Shown in pieces: positions 5,461-8,972 of a stretch of DNA of 8,972 nucleotides. The notes below the pieces were generated by a model that saw only the letters and a list, made by a program, of their open reading frames with translations, made no database searches and was not told where the DNA came from. Every line of letters begins with the position of its first letter. Positions within the stretch are counted from its first letter, which is position 1. This stretch comes from an uncultured Rickettsiales bacterium (GTDB lineage: Bacteria > Pseudomonadota > Alphaproteobacteria > Rickettsiales > UBA1997): NCBI GenBank assembly GCA_937927795.1, contig CALBSF010000264.1, positions 1 through 8,972 on the forward strand, given 5' to 3'. A program made the translations under genes and the position numbers.

Positions 5461-6731
5461 GCCCTAACTCTCACCCTTCTTTTTTTAGTAGTAGAGCCAT
5501 ATTTTGAAGAAAATAAATGAGACTGAACCTGATTTACCAAATCTAAAACCACATTTACTAAAATCAAAATTCCAGTTCCGCCAATATGAAGTGGAATAGA
5601 ATATCTAGTAACTAAGATTTCAGGTGTTATGCAGACAAATATAAGATAAACAGCGCCAATTAAAGTTAAGCGTGATACTATTTTATCAAGATAAGAAGAA
5701 GTAGCATTGCCAGGTCTAACTCCAAGTATAAAACAGTTACTTTTCTTTAAGTTATTAGCAACTTCTTCAGTATTAAAAATAATTGAAGAATAAAAATAAG
5801 AGAAAAATAAAATTAAAGATGCAAATAAAGTCAAGTAAATTCCGCCACCGCGTCTTAAAGCTGAAACCAAGAAGTCTCCATCAGCACCGCTAAACTGAAC
5901 AATCGCCGCAGGAAACATTAAAATAGAGCTTGCAAAAATTGGTGGAATAACCCCAGCAATATTAATTTTTAGTGGTAAAAAAGAAGAATCACTCATGCCT
6001 GAGGCTTTCATCATTGCGGCATTAGGATATTGAATTTTTATGCGGCGATAAGTTTTTTCTACAAAGCAAACTAGCATCAAAAAGCCTGCAAATAATACAA
6101 AAAACAAAACCACCATTAACCAAGAATAAACTCCGGTTCTTGATAAATCCAAAACTTGCACAATAGTTGAGGGCAGGGATGATACAATTCCAACGAATAT
6201 GATTAAAGAGATTCCATTACCAATTCCAGAGTTGGTGATTCTTTCGCCAAACCACATTAACATCACTGTGCCACCAACTAAACTAACGCAAGTTGTCCAC
6301 ATAAAAATATTTGAGTCGGAAATAAAAGCATTATGTTCGGCATTAGATAATGCATAATAAACCCCCATTGATTGGAAAAAGGCTAATACTATGGTTAAAT
6401 AACGAGTATATTGATTGATTTTTGCACGACCATATTCTCCTTCTTTTTTCAATTCAGCTAGACCTTTATACATTGAGCTTAAAAGCTGCATAATGATTGA
6501 AGAGGTGATATAAGGCATGATATTAAGAGCGAATATACTCATTCTTTCCAAGGCTCCGCCTGAGAAAAGATTGATCATGCCAAAAATATTTGCAGAAGAG
6601 CTTGAGAAAAATTGTTTTAATACTTCAGAATTAATTCCTGGAATAGGCACGAAAGTGCCAAATCTATAGATAAGCAGAATGAATAGCGTAAATAATATCC
6701 TGTTCTTTAATTCTAAATTAGATTTTGACAC
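5457..6731 (-). CDS. secY: Preprotein translocase channel subunit SecY, GTG start
   Basis: SecY forms the protein-conducting channel of the Sec translocon in the inner membrane, with SecE and SecG. The 424-residue product has ten predicted membrane segments, at about 11-30, 66-86, 110-130, 143-163, 170-190, 204-224, 258-280, 297-318, 351-371 and 380-400. Signatures include FVPIPGIN (27-34), FALNIMPYITSSIIMQLL (67-84), GERITNSGIGNGISLIIFVG (162-181), LKINIAGVIPPIFASS (254-269), GVRPGNAT (337-344) and HIGGTGILI (382-390). It starts at GTG 6731; an in-frame stop seven codons upstream with no intervening ATG excludes a longer form, so the N-terminus is slightly shorter than in many homologues. 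No Shine-Dalgarno is seen. A 108-nt gap with a perfect 12-bp dyad separates it from rplO. Confidence 0.96.
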   Translation of the reverse strand: MSKSNLELKNRILFTLFILLIYRFGTFVPIPGINSEVLKQFFSSSSANIFGMINLFSGGALERMSIFALNIMPYITSSIIMQLLSSMYKGLAELKKEGEYGRAKINQYTRYLTIVLAFFQSMGVYYALSNAEHNAFISDSNIFMWTTCVSLVGGTVMLMWFGERITNSGIGNGISLIIFVGIVSSLPSTIVQVLDLSRTGVYSWLMVVLFFVLFAGFLMLVCFVEKTYRRIKIQYPNAAMMKASGMSDSSFLPLKINIAGVIPPIFASSILMFPAAIVQFSGADGDFLVSALRRGGGIYLTLFASLILFFSYFYSSIIFNTEEVANNLKKSNCFILGVRPGNATSSYLDKIVSRLTLIGAVYLIFVCITPEILVTRYSIPLHIGGTGILILVNVVLDLVNQVQSHLFSSKYGSTTKKRRVRVRA

Positions 6732-6776
6732 AATTATAAAGTTTGATGTTTATTGTGATAAGGATAAAAAATTTGA

Positions 6777-6830
6777 AAATAGCTATAAGAAAATTTAACC
6801 AGATAGGTTAGGGTGATTTTATAGCTATTT
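6777..6830 (-). promoter_or_regulatory. Strong inverted repeat between rplO and secY
   Basis: AAATAGCTATAA (6777-6788) and TTATAGCTATTT (6819-6830) are exact 12-nt reverse complements. An inner TAACC (6796-6800) and GGTTA (6806-6810) add a 5-bp stem with a 5-nt loop. On the minus-strand RNA the 3' arm is followed by UCAAAUUUUUU, so it could act as a leaky terminator or attenuator that lowers secY, adk and downstream expression. It could equally be a processing hairpin. A+T richness lowers stability, but length and perfection make chance less likely. Confidence 0.6.
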
Positions 6831-6839
6831 ATATTTTAT

Positions 6840-7271
6840 TTAAGCAAAAACTTTTGCTTTTTCAGAGTAAAGATCAACGGTAATTTTAAGTTTTTGTGAA
6901 ACTTCTTTTTTACCCATGATGAGCTTTACTTTCGAATTTTTATTTTTAATTAAACCAGCTTCAGCTAATTTTTCTTTATTTATTTCTGATGTTGAATCAA
7001 GCTTTTTGCTTTCAATAAAATTTAAAATATTTTGAATATTTACAACTTCACATTCCTTGCGAAGAACATTTTTGAATCCTTTTTTAGGAAGCCTCATGTA
7101 AATTGGAGTTTGTCCGCCTTCAAAACCTTTTACAGAATGGTGACCAGTTCTTGCTTTTTGACCTTTAACACCTCGTCCAGCAGTTTTTCCTTTGCTAGAG
7201 CCGATACCACGACCAACTCTTTTGCGAGAATTTCTTTTGATTTTTGGTAATCCTTGTAAAGTAATAGACAT
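6840..7271 (-). CDS. rplO: 50S ribosomal protein L15
   Basis: L15 is a 23S rRNA-binding protein with a long basic extension threading into the large subunit, and enters late in assembly. The 143-residue product has the glycine-rich N-terminal extension GRGIGSSKGKTAGRGVKGQK (21-40) with TGHHSVKGFEGGQTP next (42-56), RLPKKGF (60-66), and a C-terminal domain with KVKLIMGKKEVSQKLKI near 113-129. The start is ATG 7271; no Shine-Dalgarno is seen. It follows rpmD after 55 nt and precedes secY after 108 nt, both looser than the preceding junctions. Confidence 0.96.
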   Translation of the reverse strand: MSITLQGLPKIKRNSRKRVGRGIGSSKGKTAGRGVKGQKARTGHHSVKGFEGGQTPIYMRLPKKGFKNVLRKECEVVNIQNILNFIESKKLDSTSEINKEKLAEAGLIKNKNSKVKLIMGKKEVSQKLKITVDLYSEKAKVFA

Positions 7272-7292
7272 ATTTTAAAGTCGTAAGTTATG

Positions 7293-7316
7293 TAAGTTAG
7301 CCAAAATAGCAACTTA
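7293..7316 (-). promoter_or_regulatory. Weak dyad in the rpmD-rplO gap
   Basis: TAAGTT (7293-7298) and AACTTA (7311-7316) are reverse complements; allowing one bulged base, two G-C pairs extend the stem around a 7-nt loop. Next to it GTAAGTTA occurs twice in tandem (7283-7290 and 7292-7299). Small enough to be chance, but it matches the pattern of dyads in the other wide gaps. Confidence 0.3.
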
Positions 7317-7326
7317 AATTAAATTC

Positions 7327-7527
7327 TTAAACAAGTGAAACTTTAATAACATGAGCAACTTTTTTGATCATGCCAATAATTTCATTTGAAGCTTGAAAAG
7401 TAGAAGAACTTCCAATTCCTCTAAGCCCAAGACCAATCAAAGTTCCTTGTTGTCTTTTGTTAAATTTTGCACCGCTCTTAATTTGAGAAACGGTTATTTT
7501 TTTGTTTAAAAACTCTTCAAATTGCAT
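7327..7527 (-). CDS. rpmD: 50S ribosomal protein L30
   Basis: L30 is a small peripheral large-subunit protein contacting 23S rRNA. The 66-residue product is within the family's 58-66. It shows KKITVSQIKSG (9-19), the core QQGTLIGLGLRGIGSS (26-41) and IIGMIKKVAHVIKV (50-63). The ATG at 7527 is preceded by GAGG with a 5-nt spacer, and the gap from the rpsE stop is 11 nt, so this Shine-Dalgarno nearly abuts the upstream stop. The place between rpsE and rplO is canonical for the spc operon. Confidence 0.95.
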   Translation of the reverse strand: MQFEEFLNKKITVSQIKSGAKFNKRQQGTLIGLGLRGIGSSSTFQASNEIIGMIKKVAHVIKVSLV

Positions 7528-7532
7528 ATCTA

Positions 7533-7536
7533 CCTC
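7533..7536 (-). promoter_or_regulatory. Shine-Dalgarno of rpmD
   Basis: Minus-strand GAGG (7536-7533, within TTGAGGTAGAT) lies 5 nt before ATG 7527 and two bases past the rpsE stop codon. It stands out because most genes in this block have no recognisable ribosome binding site. Confidence 0.7.
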
Positions 7537-7538
7537 AA

Positions 7539-8096
7539 TTATTCGCTGGTTTGTTTTAACGCTGAATTTCTTCTTTTTACGATCTCAGAAATTTCTTTTG
7601 ATCTTCTTTCAGCGACGATTTTTGGTGAAATTAAAGCTCTTAGTGCTGCAAATGTAGCTCCAACCATATTGTAAGGGTTTGAAGTTCCAACTGATTTTGC
7701 AACAACGTCATGAATTCCAGCGCATTCAAAAATGGCGCGCATAGGACCACCAGCAATAACTCCAGTACCAGCTGGGGCAGATCTTAAATAAACTTTACCA
7801 GCGCAAAATCTACCAAATACATCGTGATGTATTGTGCGACCCTCTTTAAGAGATATTTTTGTCATTGCTTTTTTAGCTGCTTCAAAAGCTTTATTTTTAG
7901 CATCAGATACCTCAGTGGCATTTCCTTTGCCAAAGCCAACACGACCATTTTTATCACCAACAATAACTAGTGCAGAAAAAGACATGTTTTTACCACCTTT
8001 TACTGTTTTAGAAACGCGATTAATTGAAACTAATCTTTCAATAGTTTCTGAAGCGTTGTTGTTAGTATTATTATTGCTTTTTCCTTGTTTTGACAT
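7539..8096 (-). CDS. rpsE: 30S ribosomal protein S5
   Basis: S5 lies where the 30S body, head and shoulder meet; it affects decoding accuracy and lines the mRNA entry. From ATG 8096 the product has 185 residues, somewhat longer than E. coli S5 (167). The N-terminal domain has RLVSINRVSKTVKGG near 21-35, then FSALVIVGDKNGRVGFGKGN (40-59). The C-terminal domain has RSAPAGTGVIAGGPMRAIFE near 105-124 and KSVGTSNPYNMVGATFAAL near 134-152. The Asn/Ser-rich leader (SNNNTNNNASE) is low complexity. The frame is open 38 codons further, to 8210, but that would overlap rplR by 101 nt and adds residues absent from S5 proteins, so it is rejected. The gap from rplR is 13 nt; no clear Shine-Dalgarno. Confidence 0.95.
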   Translation of the reverse strand: MSKQGKSNNNTNNNASETIERLVSINRVSKTVKGGKNMSFSALVIVGDKNGRVGFGKGNATEVSDAKNKAFEAAKKAMTKISLKEGRTIHHDVFGRFCAGKVYLRSAPAGTGVIAGGPMRAIFECAGIHDVVAKSVGTSNPYNMVGATFAALRALISPKIVAERRSKEISEIVKRRNSALKQTSE

Positions 8097-8109
8097 CTTA
8101 AAAAATAAA

Positions 8110-8454
8110 TTAAAATTGTAATCCGGCTTCGCGGCAGCTTTCAGCAAAAGCTTTAACGCGACCATGATAAATATAGGCCCCTTTGTCAAAAACAACTTCT
8201 TTGAAGCCATCTTTTAAACAAAGTTGTGCAAATTCTTTACCAACTAATTTAGCTTTTTCAAGACCACTAATTTTTTTTGACTCTTTGAAATTTAAAGTTG
8301 AAAAAGATTTTAAAACCTTTCCTTCAACATTAATTAATTGAGCATAGATGTTGATATTAGATCTAGTGATCACAACTCTTGGACGTAGAGTTTTATTGCA
8401 TTTTGCAATTTTATTTCTAACTCTAAATTTTCTTCTTTCGTAATTAGTTAACAT
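8110..8454 (-). CDS. rplR: 50S ribosomal protein L18
   Basis: L18 binds 5S rRNA with L5 and L25-type proteins and helps build the central protuberance. The 114-residue product matches the usual 115-120. It has a basic N-terminus (ERRKFRVRNKIAKCN), RPRVVITRSNINIYAQLI (24-41), KLVGKEFAQLCLKDGFKEVV near 69-88, and the conserved FDKGAYIYHGRVKAFAESCR (89-108) before GLQF. ATG 8454 follows the rplF stop by 8 nt, without an obvious Shine-Dalgarno, and rpsE follows 13 nt after its stop, so the three are plainly cotranscribed. Confidence 0.96.
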   Translation of the reverse strand: MLTNYERRKFRVRNKIAKCNKTLRPRVVITRSNINIYAQLINVEGKVLKSFSTLNFKESKKISGLEKAKLVGKEFAQLCLKDGFKEVVFDKGAYIYHGRVKAFAESCREAGLQF

Positions 8455-8462
8455 AAGTTTTA

Positions 8463-8972
8463 TTATTTTTTCTTACCTTCTTTTCTCAAGATTGCTTTTC
8501 CAGAAACTTTAACACCTTTTCCTTTATAAGGCTCAGGTTTTCTAAAAGAAATTAGTTCTGCGGCAACTTGACCAACCAATATTTTATTGTCACCAGTGAT
8601 GATAACAAGATTTGGTTTTTCAAAAACTGCAGTAATTCCTTCTGGAAGGGCATAGAAAATTTCATGACTATAGCCAAGTGTTAATACTAGAACTCTTTTT
8701 TCAACCAAAGCTTTGTAACCAACGCCGTTGATTTCCAAAACGGTTTTGAAAGGAGTTTGTAGTCCTTTAACAATATTATTAATATTGCTTCTATTCATCC
8801 CAACAAACATTGATGCATCTGGAATGGATTTATCAGTTGCAGAAAGTTTTATTTGATCATTCTCAAATACAGCCTTTACGTTTGGGCTTGTTTGATAAGT
8901 TTTTTTAACTTTTCCATTATCAAAAGATATAACATCACAACTGATGGAAACCTTGATAGTATTTGGAATATT
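8463..8972 (-). CDS. rplF: 50S ribosomal protein L6, 5'-truncated by window edge
   Basis: L6 lies near the factor-binding site of the 50S subunit, by the sarcin-ricin loop and stalk base. The frame stays open to the last base, and residues upstream of the ATG at 8810 (NIPNTIKVSI, then FDNGKVKKTYQTSPNVKAVF) match the first L6 domain, so that ATG is internal. About 169 codons are visible; roughly eight N-terminal residues are missing against a family length near 177. The second domain has LEINGVGYKALVEKRVLVLT, LGYSHEIFYALPEGI, GQVAAELISFRKPEPYKGKG and a KEGKKK end. The RPPEPYKGKG-type signature appears here as RKPEPYKGKG. rplR follows by 8 nt. Confidence 0.95.
   Translation of the reverse strand, partial: NIPNTIKVSISCDVISFDNGKVKKTYQTSPNVKAVFENDQIKLSATDKSIPDASMFVGMNRSNINNIVKGLQTPFKTVLEINGVGYKALVEKRVLVLTLGYSHEIFYALPEGITAVFEKPNLVIITGDNKILVGQVAAELISFRKPEPYKGKGVKVSGKAILRKEGKKK

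Noticed and set aside
7130..7312. Minus-strand open frame of 60 codons over the rplO start
   Set aside because: It is an out-of-frame overlap with rplO and lacks a ribosome binding site or recognisable motif.
7834..8121. Plus-strand open frame of 95 codons opposite rpsE
   Set aside because: It is antisense to a conserved gene, and the composition reflects the S5 codons on the other strand.
8097..8210. 38-codon N-terminal extension of the S5 frame
   Set aside because: It overlaps rplR by about 100 nt and its residues do not resemble S5; ATG 8096 gives a normal N-terminus and a 13-nt gap.
8808..8810. ATG as the start of rplF
   Set aside because: The frame continues open to the window edge and the upstream residues match the first L6 domain, so this Met is internal.
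1..8972. CRISPR array, tRNA, insertion sequence or defence system
   Set aside because: No spaced direct repeats, cloverleaf sequence, transposase frame or terminal inverted repeats were seen; apart from the ankyrin and lipoprotein genes the content is housekeeping.

Overview
The window is AT-rich chromosomal DNA from what looks like a Rickettsiales-type alphaproteobacterium, probably host-associated. Three things point that way. The ribosomal order on the minus strand (rplF-rplR-rpsE-rpmD-rplO-secY-adk-rpsM-rpsK-rpoA-rplQ) has adk between secY and rpsM, and lacks rpmJ and rpsD at their gammaproteobacterial positions; this is the usual alphaproteobacterial layout. The base composition is strongly A+T. 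An ankyrin-repeat gene lies beside the cluster, as is common in intracellular Rickettsiales. The genus cannot be fixed from the sequence alone.

Layout. Positions 1-1485 are on the plus strand: the 3' part of rsmD (16S rRNA methyltransferase, start outside the window), a 60-bp gap with a TTGACA promoter candidate and a perfect 10-bp dyad, then a 292-codon ankyrin-repeat protein with a low-complexity, internally duplicated tail. Positions 1497-8972 are one long minus-strand block, transcribed toward the ankyrin gene. In transcription order it holds rplF (start outside the window), rplR, rpsE, rpmD, rplO, secY, adk, rpsM, rpsK, rpoA, rplQ, rplS and a small putative lipoprotein. The two blocks converge with an 11-bp gap. 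No tRNA, rRNA, CRISPR array, insertion sequence or origin was seen, and no gene-free stretch exceeds 126 bp.

How the genes fit together. Most of the minus-strand block builds the ribosome (L6, L18, S5, L30, L15, S13, S11, L17, L19). It also supplies the translocon channel SecY, adenylate kinase and the RNA polymerase alpha subunit. Many junctions are tight: an ATGA overlap at secY/adk, a TAATG overlap at rpsM/rpsK, and gaps of 8 to 27 nt elsewhere. Four gaps are wider (55-126 nt) and each contains an inverted repeat able to fold in the mRNA. rplS sits after rplQ instead of in the common rpsP-rimM-trmD-rplS cluster.

Most unusual points. The last clear intrinsic terminator of the block lies inside the signal-peptide codons of the terminal lipoprotein gene, whose start overlaps the end of rplS. 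The ankyrin gene has a hexamer microsatellite, a near-identical 45-bp tandem duplication and a dyad over its start region. rpsM starts at TTG behind one of only two clear Shine-Dalgarno sequences in the window. Nothing here amounts to a demonstrably new multi-gene system.
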